A stretch of 64,000 nt of DNA, taken from Circinella minor (lineage: Eukaryota > Mucoromycota > Mucoromycetes > Mucorales > Lichtheimiaceae). This document shows positions 12,352 to 26,823 of this stretch, piece by piece. The translations under genes and the position numbers were made by a program. The stretch is from positions 271,375-335,374 of the forward strand of contig JAEPRB010000018.1 in assembly GCA_016758965.1 (NCBI GenBank). The letters are read 5' to 3'. Every line of letters starts with the position of its first letter. The first letter of the stretch is position 1. Below the pieces are notes generated by a model that was not told the DNA's origin, searched no databases, and saw nothing but the letters and a program-made list of their open reading frames with translations.

Positions 12352-15300
12352 ATGGAATTGGAACAATTGCAAGAGTTCGATCAAGAAGTACTTGCTCATC
12401 CAGCTAATGCTCAATCCTATGCAACCAATCAATTCTTGGAAGCTCTTTCTCAATTAATTAGTATTGACGCGGAAACAGAAGACGAATTAAAAAACGTCAA
12501 AGATGCATTAAGAGCATTTGCAACTGTATTACCTCATGTGTTTAAGACTGTGTAAGTTATATTTCTATTTTGTTATATATATAAGCATTTATTATTACAG
12601 AGAATAAAAAAAAAAAAAAGAGATACTTATTATTATTAATTTTTTAGGTGTCAAAATGAGGCTGAAACGCGTATGTGGGAAACTACAACAAAGTTAACAG
12701 ATTTAATTGAAACAAAACTTGTTGAACATATAAATCCTGGTATTCGTATCAATGCTTTTAAATGTTTACAAATTTTAATTCGACTTTATTCGAAACCAAA
12801 TGATCCAAATAAAAAGGTAAATGAAAGGAAAATAAACAAAATTTGACATATTTTTAATTATAGTTATTAAATGATATAATGATATGTGTGTGTGTGTGGG
12901 GGGCGTTTGGGGGGGGGGAATAATTATTATTCTTCTTTAGGGGGATTTTTCATTAACTTCAGTTCGGCAAAATCATCGATTATTGGATATTACACAATTG
13001 GAAGAAAAAGGACAAGCTTATTTACGCGTTTTTCTTGATTTATTAAAAAGTAATCAGTAAGTTTATAACCCATTTGTCCTTTTACTATTATTATCGTAAA
13101 AAAAAAAAAAAGAAGAAGGTAAGAAGAAAGGTTTATTAAGCTGGGAGTGGTAATTGAATGGGGGGGTTTTTTTTGCGTCTTTTAGATCAAGTGCAATTAT
13201 TACAGCTGTTGTCAATTGTTTGGTACCTATTGTAAAAAGACGATCTCAATTCCGTCAACAAATTATTGAAGGATTTGTAAATGTTTCAAAGTCACCCCCA
13301 TCTGATTTATCCCCAGTACAAAAACGATGTATTGAAAAAATTATCAAGATTGCTTTAACTACATTGATCCGGTATACTATTGAGAGGAGGAAGGGAATAG
13401 GAAGAGGGGGGAAAAGAAGGAGAATATGTTTGTTACTGTGCTTATGAACTCATATGGTATATTTTCTATTTTTTCCATTGTTTCATCAGTACAGAATCAT
13501 TAGCATCCTATCGCAACGAATTTATCTCGGCTTTTTCATCTGTAGGTGGAAATCCAGCAATATTTCAATCACGACAACAACGAGAACGAGAACGTGAAAG
13601 AAGAGATGAAGAGAAACGATCAAAAAGACATTTAGGAAATGCATTTACAGAACATATTGAAAAACGTACAAAATTGTCTCATCATGGTAATACACCACCA
13701 CAAAAAGCCAAAAACACTCCTCCTCCTCCACAACCACAACAACAACAACCACAACAACAACGACCTTCAACAACAGTACCACCAGTACAATCATCATTTC
13801 CTAATGGACGTAGTCCTCTGGCGAATTTTGATATTACAACGTTACCATTAAATATTGTTATTGAAATTTGTTTGGCTGTGCTTCAAAGTGTTCCAGAACA
13901 AACAATTCGTGAAAAGATCAATATGGTAAATTATTTGGGAAGAAAAGAATGGAGATTAGGAATGAAAGGGATTATATACTCGAGGGATAATGTAAACTAA
14001 TAATTTATTTATGATTATATATAGTTACCACCAGGTGGATTAGTCATGCCAAATAATAAGCAACCACAACAACCTTTGATACCATCAACATTACCTCCAT
14101 CTTCTCTTCCTACAACGATACATACAAATACAAATGCTGGATCTGTTCCTGTTTCTGGTAATATGCCACCATTTTCTCAGCAACCTGCAGTAGCATCTTC
14201 ATCATCATCAGCTCCACCCGTATCTCTACCCTCATCTTCAAAAAAACATGATCTTGATCAACAACAAAAATCAAATGAACGTGAAACAAAACGACCCAAA
14301 CTTGAATCACCAGCATCTACACCTGATACCAAAATTACGAGCACTATTACTAAATCACGTGTTCCATTAGCAAGTGTTCAAGAACGTGCATCCCAATCAT
14401 TGAAAATGCAACCTTATGAATTAGCAGCACCTAAAACACCTGCTCGAGATCAACAATTGGAATTATTGAAAATGTCACTTCAACGTATATTTGATGCAGA
14501 AGATTATTTACAACCTAAAGGAAATGAATCAACACATGGTCGTCCATCTAGTAGTAATTCTTTACAATCTTCTGCTGCTGTTACTGCTGCTGCTGCTGTA
14601 GCACGACGATCTGCATCCGATCAACCTTTTAAAACATTATGGTCACTTTTAATAGCAAAATTAGTTACATTGGGTACAGCTTATGATGTTCCTAATGATA
14701 ATAATAATAATAATCAACAACAAGAAGAGGAAGATGATACAAAAATAACAAATATGACCAAGTCTAATATGGATGATTCGAATCCAAATAATTTAAAAGA
14801 AATGTTGATTGATTTTGTTGTTGCTGATCTTTCATCAAGGTAAAAAAAGAAAAAAGGGCCTACATTTCTTCTCCATTTTTTTTTTACATATATATTATAT
14901 TTGTATTGCTTTAAACTAAAAAAAAGAAACCTTTTTCATTTATTATTATTATTATTATTAGACATGAACTTGCATTAGAATGGCTTCATCAAGAATTCCT
15001 TCTTGATACTGCTCAAAAACGTCAAGATCCAAATAATTATAAACCTACTTATTTCAAATGGCTTCAATTATTATTACAAAAGGGTATTTCTACTTTAGAA
15101 GCCAAAGACAAAACATTAACCAAGCTCATGCTGGATGCACCTTCTTTAAATTCTGAATCCATTGATTTAATAAGAAGATATATGCGTGAAGATCCTACAC
15201 GTTTTGTTTCTTGTGTATCTACATTACGTGATTTGGTATCGAATCGACCTCCTATACGTGAAATTTGTTTAAATGTTTTACTTGATTATTGTATTAATCC

Positions 15301-15633
15301 AGACGTCAAGATGCGTTCTACAAGTATTGTTGCAGTGAAAAAATGGGTTCCAGACCATCAAGATATTGCTCCGAAAGTGGAAAGTTTTGCTATTCAAGCA
15401 TTACACACTTTAACTCAACCTACTATTCCTGATGATGATAATATGGATAATGATGAAAATGGTGATACGAAAATGAAAGATAATAATAATAAAGAAAGTG
15501 AGAAAGAAGAAGAAGAAAAAGAAAATGATTCGAAGACAAAAGAACAAGAAGTAGTAAGACATGCTGAATTGTTTTTTGCTCTTTGTGCTAGAAAGAATGA
15601 ATTATTAGATGAGTAAGTTTCTTTACATGTGGG

Positions 15634-15676
<43 letters not shown>

Positions 15677-17393
15677 GGTTAAAAAAAGAAAACTGATATT
15701 TAATAACATATATTATTTAGATTGTTTAATGTATATATTCATGCATCTGAACAAGTACAGCGTTTTATTCGAAAACATATATTTAATTTGATTAAATCCA
15801 TTGGTATGAATTCAACTAAATTACTCGATACCATTCGTCATTTTCCTCCAGGAGGTGAAACACTTGTTATTCGTATTCTTGTTACACTTTGTGATACAGG
15901 TAAAAAAAAAAAAAAAAGAAAGAAAAAAAAATCAATTTTTTTTGGGTGGTAACTTTTGTATTACAATTGAACCTTTTATATAAAAGAGATGAGCGAGAGA
16001 GTAGGCATATACGTGTGTGGAATAATGTGATTAAGACAAGGTTTGACGGCGCGGGTAGTTAGCAGATGATGATATTTTTTGAAAACACTAATTTTTTATT
16101 ATTTATTGTAGTACGACCAACGCCAGAGCTTGTGTCAGCTGTAAAATCAGTTTATCAAGAACGAAATCTTGATGCCAAATTTCTTATTCCTATCGTTTCC
16201 GGTCTTGGAAAGGTAATAAAGTTTCTAACTTAATACATGTAATTTTTTTTATAAAAAAAAAAAAAAACTTTTACTCATTCTTAATTAATTTATTTAGGAG
16301 GATCTTCGTCATAACCTTTCAAAGATTGTTCAATTACTTAATAATTCAGAAGCTCAACGTTCAGTAGTCAAAACAGTATTCTCACGCATTGTATCTAGTA
16401 GTGCAACAGTGGCTGCGCCAATGACACCCACAGAATTATTACTTGCATTACATGAAATGGAAGAAAATGTACCATTATCTAAAGCCGCTGAAGGTATTAT
16501 CATCTATATGTTGTTTGACAACAAGAAATGATTTTACATGATTTGTTATATTATATTAATATAGGAATTGTCCATGACAACTAATAAATTCTATGTTTCT
16601 ATAGCAATAAGTGTATGTTTCCAAATGCCAGATACATTTGAAGCAAAACATGTATCCGCAGCTTTACGCCATCTTTCTGAACAACCCAAAATCCCATTAT
16701 TACTTATGGTTACTGTAAGTTTTTTTTTTTTTCTTTTTTCTTCTTTTTTGGGTAAATCAAAGTAATGTGATCAATCGTCATCTTATATTACCGCATAAGC
16801 CCAAATGATCGTCAAAAAAAAATATATGCACGAAACAAATATCTATTCATGCACATACATTCTTACATTATATTATATATATATATGGTTATTGGCTCGT
16901 GATAATTGAAAAAAAAAATCTTTATTTTTTTTATAGATGATTCGAACTGTTGCTGTATATAAAAGTTTAGTACAGTTTATTCTTCAATTATTAGAAAAAT
17001 TGACAAAGAAAAAAGTTTGGACATATCCTAAATTATGGGATGGATTTGTTAAATGTATTGAGGTAAGAAATAATAACAAAGTTTATATAAATATATAAAT
17101 ATATAAATTGTGTACTTAAGATATTATATCGCGTTCCACAGAAAACACAACCCGAGTCAGTCAAGATGGTGGCAAATTTACCACAAGCACAACTTAAAGA
17201 TATTTTATTAAGGATACCAAGTATTCAATCACCGCTACGTGAACATGCTGAACGAAATCAGCAGGTTAAAGTACTTGTATTAATGAATGAAATGGGGTTA
17301 ATTCATGATGAAGAAGAAGAAGAAGAAGAAGAAAACAAACAAGTGAAAAAACAACAAAATAATATTACTCATCATCAAGAAAAAGATGAATAA
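12352..17393 (+). CDS. Symplekin/Pta1, mRNA 3'-end processing scaffold
   Basis: Nuclear scaffold of the cleavage and polyadenylation machinery (known family role). Thirteen exons: 12352-12551, 12648-12816, 12941-13056, 13186-13371, 13490-13925, 14025-14839, 14962-15612, 15721-15899, 16112-16212, 16298-16493, 16605-16714, 16937-17062, 17142-17393, giving 1178 aa. The N-terminal half carries the HEAT-type symplekin/Pta1 N-domain (for example LVEHINPGIRINAFKCLQIL). A Gln/Pro/Ser-rich linker follows (exons 5-6), then the symplekin C-terminal domain (TPTELLLALHEME, IPLLLMVTMIRTVAVYKSL, KVWTYPKLWDGFVKCIE). An acidic Glu run and a Gln/Lys tail end the protein. Exon 11 must start at 16605: the AG at 16563-16564 would cause a frameshift and stop, and CTAAT branch-like sequence lies between them. 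An AG microsatellite (15637-15672) sits in the intron after exon 7. Confidence 0.93.
15637..15672. repeat. AG dinucleotide microsatellite
   Basis: About 18 uninterrupted AG units within the symplekin intron 15613-15720. Probably length-variable. Confidence 0.9.
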
Positions 17394-17491
17394 AAGACTA
17401 ATAGTAATAGTTAATAATATTAATATTAATAAATATTACAACTATTCATATTATTATACTTTTTCTTTTCAAAAAAAAAAAAAAAGTATAT

Positions 17492-17523
<32 letters not shown>

Positions 17524-18051
17524 TCTATATAGAATCAATTTATATTTATTTATTTTAATTATCATTACGTATTCAATTATGATAGATAGAAGTGAAAAAA
17601 AAAACAATGAGGGAAGAAATATAATATTAATAAAAAAACAATTATTTGGTTGTTTTATACTTAGATTACAATGAAGTAATAGAACAACGATAATTTCTAT
17701 CATTAGAATATATTATCTTACACAGTAAAAAAAAATATACTATTACTTATTCCCCACTCCCCTCCCCCCCCCTTTTTTTTATATAACTCGATGTGGTACA
17801 ATACATACACACATATATATATATATGTGTGTATATATACAGCACACATACACAACACACACCAGTAAAGAGAGGAACTAATAGTAGTTCACTTTCTTTT
17901 TTTTTTTTTTTTTTTTTCTTTCTCTCTCTCTTTTTTTTTTACTTTTTTTATTTTTTCCCTCCTTTTTTTTTTTTTTTTTTTTTAAACTTTTAAAAACATA
18001 ATACAATCGTCTCTTTTGTTTATTACACACATAACAACTATATAACTATAA
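17394..18051. other. Intergenic, CA repeat and T runs
   Basis: Between the symplekin stop and the Rho start codon. Contains a CA microsatellite (about 17494-17522), TA/TG runs (about 17810-17840) and long T and CT tracts (17890-17985) directly upstream of the Rho gene. No coding sequence seen. Confidence 0.6.
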
Positions 18052-19141
18052 ATGACTCGGGTAAATTCTCTTCAATACTCATTTCATTTCATGTTTTTTT
18101 TTCCTTAATACAGTTGAGACTAATAATAATAAATAGGTTGCTCGAAAAAAGCTTGTTGTTGTCGGTGACGGTGGTTGTGGAAAGGCAAGTATATATATAT
18201 ATATATATATATACCTTTTCTTTACTTTTTAAAAAAAGAAAAAGCTAACATTACAAAAACTTATTTCTAAAGACCAGTTTATTGGTAGTATATCAAAACG
18301 GTGCCTTTCCAGAGGTAAGTTATAACTGGGGGAAAAAAAAAGAATGTTAAAGAAACTAAGAAGACATAAATGGGTGGACACCCCCTTAAAAAAGAAAAGG
18401 AAGACGAGGGGAGGGAAAGTGCCCTGAGAGGAGTAAAGAAGGGACTATTGTTATTATTGATGGATTAAAAAAAAATAATAATTTTAATAGAGATATGTAC
18501 CAACTGTTTTCGAAAATTATATTGCAAATGTTCATTTGGATAATAGAGTTGTTGAATTAGCATTATGGGATACAGCAGGTCAAGAAGATTATGATCGATT
18601 ACGTCCATTATCTTATCCTGAAACCAATGTCATTTTAATTTGTTTTGCTATTGATCAACCTACTTCATTTAAAAATGTTCAAGATAGGGTAAAGTATTGA
18701 TGGAAGGAGAGGAAAAGGAAAAGTTTATCTTGTGAAATCTAATATATATATATATATATATATATCTTTTTTTGTATGTGATTAGTGGCTACCTGAAGTA
18801 ACTCATTTTTGTGAAAATGTTCCTAAATTGTTAGTCGGAACAAAAATTGATTTAAGAGATAATAAAGCAAGAATTGCTCATTTAAATGCATTGGGACAAC
18901 GTTTAATCACTTTTGAAGAGGTAAAAATAGGAATGGATTATATATATATATATATATATATTAGTGATATACTAATAATAATTTATAGGGAGATCGTCTT
19001 GCAAAAGAAATATCTGCAAGATATTATGAATGTAGTGCAATGCGAAATCAATATGTAAGCGATGTTATTGAAGCAGCTACAAGAACTGCTATGTCTGGTG
19101 GTATGATGCGTTTACAAAAGAAATTATGTAAAATTCTATAA
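18052..19141 (+). CDS. Rho-family small GTPase
   Basis: Membrane-anchored GTP switch of the Rho1/RhoA type controlling actin and cell-wall growth (known family role). Six exons: 18052-18060, 18137-18184, 18273-18314, 18491-18688, 18786-18920, 18989-19141, giving 194 aa, normal for the family. P-loop GDGGCGKTS, effector loop YVPTVFENY, switch [19 protein letters not shown] and base-specificity motif TKID are present. The C-terminus is CKIL, a CaaL box predicting geranylgeranylation. Two differences stand out: the usual SAK near ECSA is SAM, and the NKxD-type motif begins with Thr, as in several Rho proteins. The first coding exon is only 9 nt. The second intron (18185-18272) starts with GC rather than GT; the GC donor is required because the P-loop continues directly as GKTSLL across the join. 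Subfamily (Rho1 versus Rho2/3) is not certain. Confidence 0.93.
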
Positions 19142-19695
19142 TACACATACTTTTATATATCTTTATTCTATCCCTAAAAAAAAAAAAAGACCTTATTTCA
19201 ACAACAAGAACAACAATTCAAGCTTATTATTACAACCAAATTTATCAAGTAACTTTTATATAAAATCCAATAATATTTATTCAACATCAAAAATATTTTG
19301 GATTTCATATAAAGAAAAACTTACTTTTTATTATTATTATTATTATTATATGAAATGTAGTATCCTTTGTATTCCCCTTACCCCACCCACCACTTCCACC
19401 TCAACTCTTACTACATTACTTACCCAAACTTATCTTTTTTTTTTTTTTTTATTTTGATACCGAAAAAAAAACATCCACATTTCGTGACTTGATTTGATAT
19501 TCTTTTCTTTCTCTATTTCATATAGTATATATATATATATATATATAGTATACATATTACACTTCTCTCCTCTTCAAATTACACTTTTCCTTTTTTTTTT
19601 TTCTTAAAGAACACAATCCATTCACCCACTCATATATAACACAGCAACAAATAGCATTTGTATTAAAAATATATTTATATTTATAATATTTTATT
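19142..19695. other. Intergenic between Rho and Pop3 genes
   Basis: 554 bp with A/T runs, a pyrimidine-rich stretch (about 19376-19430) and a TA repeat (about 19527-19548). Holds the Rho 3' flank and the promoter of the next gene; no coding sequence seen. Confidence 0.55.
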
Positions 19696-20669
19696 ATGAC
19701 ATCAGTTCATTCAGGTGGTAGCATTCGAAATGATGCTCAAGCAAAAAGAAAAGTTTTTAAAAATGTATTGGATTCTCCTTTTGTAATGAAATGGTAATTT
19801 CTTTTTTTTTTTTTTTAATCGATCGATTAAATTTTGATTTAGTTTAAAGTATTAATATTATTGACGTTTTACATGTTTTCATACTATTGTCACACAGGCC
19901 TGCGATACCCAATGAAGTGGGTCAATCAGTTTTAACGCATCTCATAACGTATGTTAACTTTTGAGTTGAATAATGGATAAAAAGTGTCTATAACAGAAAA
20001 GGAAAAACTCATATTTACTCATATATAACATTTAGACTTCTTGAACCTATTGGAACGATTCGACGTGAAAATATTAAAAAGAAAAAGAAAGAAGAAAAAC
20101 AAACTTCTTCTTATCCAGAAATATATAAACGATTACGAACAGGCAATAATACAATTACAGAATTACTTGAAAAAATAATTCAAGATAAAGAACAAGATCA
20201 TCCTGATCGATGGACAATATTTGTTTGTAAACGTGATATTCAACCTACTCAATTATGTAATCATTTATTACCCATGTGTACTATGGCAAAAACAAAATTA
20301 GTACCATTACCAGAAGGTTCAGTTGTTAAAATTGGTCAAGCTCTTCATATTCCACGTGTGTCAGTACTTGCATTACAAATAAAAGAAGATAATGGAGATA
20401 ATAAAGAAGAGGAACGTTTACGATTAGCTGTTGAAGAAGTACCAAATCTTCCTCAAACACAGTGGTTAGATGATGCAACATCATCTAAAGGAACTTATCA
20501 ACCTACAAATGTTAAAGTAATACAGACAACAGCACCTATTAAGCAACCTAAAAAACAACCACAACCACAGCAACAGCAGCAACAAAAGCAACAAAAACAA
20601 CAAAAACGTCAACAAGATCAATCAAATAATAATAATGACAATCAACCAAATAAAAAGATAAAACGATGA
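19696..20669 (+). CDS. RNase P / RNase MRP subunit Pop3
   Basis: Protein subunit of the nuclear RNase P and MRP ribonucleoproteins, which process pre-tRNA and pre-rRNA (known for yeast Pop3). Three exons: 19696-19793, 19898-19948, 20036-20669, giving 260 aa. Recognition rests on an ordered set of matches to fungal Pop3 remembered from the family: KRKVFKNVLDSPF near the N-terminus, FVCKRDIQPTQLCNHLLPMC in the middle (an L7Ae-like fold region), KLVPLPEGS, and NVKVIQTTAPI near the end. The last 50 residues are a low-complexity Gln/Lys/Asn tail ending KKIKR, plausibly a nuclear-localisation signal. Homology is moderate, so a profile search against Pop3 should confirm it. Confidence 0.8.
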
Positions 20670-20850
20670 TGAATTATATAATAAAGACCATAATAACAAT
20701 GAATGGTGCTGTTAATGATATATATATATATATATTTGTTTTATAAAAAAAAAAAAGGAAAATATGTAAACAATGCCAAAATAGAAAAGTTGAAAAAAGA
20801 GATTGAAATGATAATATATTAGATTTCTTTCTTTCTTTTTTTTTTTATAT

Positions 20851-23450
<2,600 letters not shown>

Positions 23451-24455
23451 TTTATAAAAAAAAAAAAAAAAAAAAAAGAAAAGACAACAAATATACACGC
23501 ACGAAGAAAAAAAAAGGGAGAATGAGGTTGAGGAAGGAGGAGGGGGAGGGAGAAGCTCTTGAAAGAAAGAAAGAAAAAAAAATGCAAATAATTTAATCAC
23601 GAACGAATTTTTGTTTAAAAAAGTCACCCTTTTTTACTATTAATGGAAATAATAATAATCTTTTCATTTCAGACAAAACAATCATTTCTACGTTATAAGA
23701 TGGATAATCATTATGATGTAAAACTTTTATTATTATTATTGAAGAATAAGAAAAGGGGTGTGTGTGTGTGTAATACTAACGTATCAATTTATCATGGTAT
23801 CAATATCGTGATGATGGAAAAAAAAAAAAAGTAAATTAACACTGCATTAAGTATAATAATGATCTTCCATCTCTTTTTTTTGTTTCATAAATATAAAACT
23901 TGCGATTTTTTTTTAACTAATAGTTAAATGAATGAATGAATATAACCACATCTTTTAATAATTATAATTGAATTAAAACCTACTTGGCTAACATTATAAG
24001 TATTTTTATCATTATATCTTCCCAGTATATGAAAATTAACTTTACCCTCTCTCTCTTTTATAATACTTTTTTTTTATCGGTTAAATAATTTACGCGTTTC
24101 AAACATTGTAATATTATTATTATTCTCCTAGCATAACCTGTTTCAAAAAAAAATTAACTTACTAAATAAATAATTCGATACATCTTTTTTTTTTAAAAAA
24201 AAAAAAAAAGAAAATATATATGAATATATTATGAAATAAATTGAATATGATGGAAAAAGCAATTAAGTTTTTAAACGGATGAATTATTTAGATAAAAGGT
24301 GAGAGTAGCCATATATATATAAAAAGCCCCGAGTAGTAATGCATGGTTGAGTTTTTTTTTTTTACAAAAACTACAACCTCCCTGTAATATTCTTATAAAA
24401 AGTAGTTTTTTTTTTTTTTTTTGTCAAGTCTTTTATTATTATTATTTATAAAATA
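23451..24455. promoter_or_regulatory. Divergent intergenic region, SRPK / membrane protein
   Basis: 1005 bp between the start codons of two divergent genes. Contains a long A tract directly upstream of the SRPK start (23457-23477), a purine-rich stretch (23510-23575) and several T runs before 24456. No reliable coding sequence; the open frame at 23643-23834 has no recognisable content. Confidence 0.5.
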
Positions 24456-25520
24456 ATGGTCAAAAAACTTATACTTTCAATACTGGTGGGTTTACCCGTT
24501 GCTGGTTTAACACTCAGGTACTTTACTTCCCTTCCTTATGGTAACGATCTCAATGCACTTTGTCCTAGTTATAAGGGTACCGATTTGACTGGTATAGAGG
24601 AAATGGACATGCTTTTATGTAAAGTCATCAACATTTTCTCTCATGCACTTAATGATCCTGTGGGATATTTGATTTCTTGGTTATTACTGGGTTTATTCGC
24701 GTCTGTTCTTGGTATATGGTGTGTCGAAGGTTCACGTGTCAAGGCCAATACGCTATTAGGTGCTATTGCTTTATGGGGAATGGCAGCCAATTTATTTACT
24801 GTTTCGGTTATCATGTTTGTTGCTTGGATTCCAATGTATTATTATTGTTATGGTGATAATAATTCAGATATTTTAAAATATTCAATTCAACCTGCACGAG
24901 CAACAGCTATTCTTGTAGCCATTCTCACTGGATTTATTTTACCAAGTTTATCCATGTTATTAGGTGGCGATGCTTTCTCTCCTACACAAACACATTTAAT
25001 CTTTTTATGGCAATTTGCTCCCTTGTTGGTGGTTCCCATTTATTTATTTTCAACATCGACTTTTGCATGTATGGAAGAACCTATGGAATCAAGACTGAGT
25101 GATCAAGCCAAAGTAAAACGTCGTGTAGCAGATCAAAAAAGTGGCGTAGAAACAGTCCATTTGGTATTAGCTGCTTTGAATGCGGTTGTCTATTATGTTA
25201 TTATGTTTCGTGCGACTGGTATGGGTGTAATGAATAAGGAATCCTTAAGAGATATATTAACACTCCATGGTGACAAGTTTATTGCTTTATCCATTGAACA
25301 AACTGGATATATTAATTCAACCAATTTCTTTTTTATCGATTTGATTGTATGTTGGGCTGGTTGCGCATTTTGGTCATTACTTGAAAATGGATGGAAAGGT
25401 TTTATCGTTTTAATTATTGGTACATTATTTACTGGACCTGGTGGTGGTGTTTCTTTATATGCTGCTTATCGAGAAAGTTATGTACAAGATAACCATAGAT
25501 TAGTTATAAAAAATGAATAA
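24456..25520 (+). CDS. Polytopic membrane protein, unknown function
   Basis: Single-exon gene of 354 aa, the only complete intronless gene in the window. I do not recognise the family. Eight hydrophobic segments are visible, roughly residues 4-22, 68-92, 100-130, 145-168, 182-202, 227-250, 280-305 and 308-330. Between TM1 and TM2 lies a loop with two Cys (ALCPSYKG and MLLCKV) that could be lumenal. A short charged loop (SRLSDQAKVKRRVADQKSG) follows TM5. The C-terminal part ends with GPGGGVSLYAAYRESYV. The start is the first ATG after a T-rich leader. Size and layout resemble small fungal polytopic enzymes or transporters, but no catalytic motif is seen. Absence of introns in an intron-rich neighbourhood is notable. 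Confidence 0.75.
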   Translation: MVKKLILSILVGLPVAGLTLRYFTSLPYGNDLNALCPSYKGTDLTGIEEMDMLLCKVINIFSHALNDPVGYLISWLLLGLFASVLGIWCVEGSRVKANTLLGAIALWGMAANLFTVSVIMFVAWIPMYYYCYGDNNSDILKYSIQPARATAILVAILTGFILPSLSMLLGGDAFSPTQTHLIFLWQFAPLLVVPIYLFSTSTFACMEEPMESRLSDQAKVKRRVADQKSGVETVHLVLAALNAVVYYVIMFRATGMGVMNKESLRDILTLHGDKFIALSIEQTGYINSTNFFFIDLIVCWAGCAFWSLLENGWKGFIVLIIGTLFTGPGGGVSLYAAYRESYVQDNHRLVIKNE

Positions 25521-25658
25521 AAATAAAATAATTTTTCGGAGTGTGTAGTGTTCATGCATGTCTCATCTTTTTTTTTCGGAATGTAATTTTTACCGAATAT
25601 AAAAAAAAAAAAGAACCATTTTCAGTGAGTTGTCGTCATATTCTGCATCTCTTTCGTA

Positions 25659-26565
25659 ATGGCACTCGCTCCTCAATTTGCTGGTAAGAAAAAAAAAAAA
25701 GTAGATTACACATTTAACTTATTATTATTATTTTTTTAAAAAAAAAGGTCATCGTCTTGGTGCTATTACTGCACCTCATACACTTGAAATCTACTTGGAC
25801 TATTTGGTAAAAAAAAAAAAGAGAAAATAATTGTTGTTTAAACACTAAAGTTAATGTTATTTTTTTTATTTTTTTGCTCTAGTGTCCTTTCTCTGGAAAA
25901 ATTTATAAGAAAATTCGTGAGGTATAAAAAAGATGGAAGGGGGGGAGAGGAAACCCCAAGTTTTATAAAAATATATAAACTAAATAGAATTATTATTACG
26001 TATAGCAAATTTGGCCTTATGTTGAACAAACTTATCCTAATCAAGTTCAACTTATTTTTCGTCAACAAGTACAAGCTTGGCATGCATTTTCAACAGTAGC
26101 TCATGAAGCAGCTTTAGCTGTTGAAAAAATTGATTCATCAAAATTTTATCCTTTTTCAGATATTTTATTTCAACATCAAGAACAGTAAAGTATTCTTTTT
26201 CCTTTTTTCTTTTTTCATATGATTATAGAATGATAATAGTACTAATAATAATATGATGATGATGATGATATAGATTTTATGATGTTCAAGTGGAAAATAA
26301 AACACGTCGACAAATTATTGATGAATTAGCTCAACTGGCTGATTCAATTGCTATTCCTAAAGAAAAGTTTATTAATCTTTTAGTTAATAAGGAAGGCAAT
26401 GGAGGTAATGCAGTATCATCTGATTTAAAATTATGTATTAAATTGGGTCGTCAAAATGGAATTCATGTATCTCCTACTGTTTTATTTGATGGATTACAAG
26501 AAAATAATGTTTCTTCTAGTTGGGAACTTGAACAATGGAAAGAATTCTTTAAAAACAAGTTGTAA
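25659..26565 (+). CDS. DsbA-like thioredoxin-fold protein
   Basis: Predicted soluble thioredoxin-fold protein of the DsbA/thioredoxin_4 type. Five exons: 25659-25683, 25748-25806, 25883-25921, 26006-26184, 26274-26565, giving 197 aa. A beta strand (TLEIYLDYL) runs directly into CPFSGKIYKKI, the position of the active-site motif; here it is CxxS with a single Cys, unlike the CxxC of oxidoreductases. An alpha-helical middle follows (VAHEAALAVEKI) and then a conserved-looking HVSPTVLFDGL, where the Ser-Pro preceding a strand corresponds to the cis-Pro loop. No signal peptide is visible, so a cytosolic place is likely. I infer a monothiol, binding or glutathione-linked role rather than disulfide formation; no specific substrate can be stated. 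Confidence 0.75.
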
Positions 26566-26823
26566 AACTAGTTCTCACCTTCTCCCTCCAAATTCTTCAT
26601 AAAGAAGGAAAAACTTTTAGTAATAAAACAATGATTACATATGTTGGGGTTTCTCATTTTTTTTAATAAATACGCGTATTTAAAAAAACACGTTAAACGC
26701 GTTCTTTTTTTGGAACATTTTGCATTTATCCCGACTCCTTAACTTTTTTTTTAAAAGAGTCGTACCTCTTTTTACACTTCCCCCCCCCTTTTTTTTTTTT
26801 ACTTTTTAAACTAAAGTTATATT

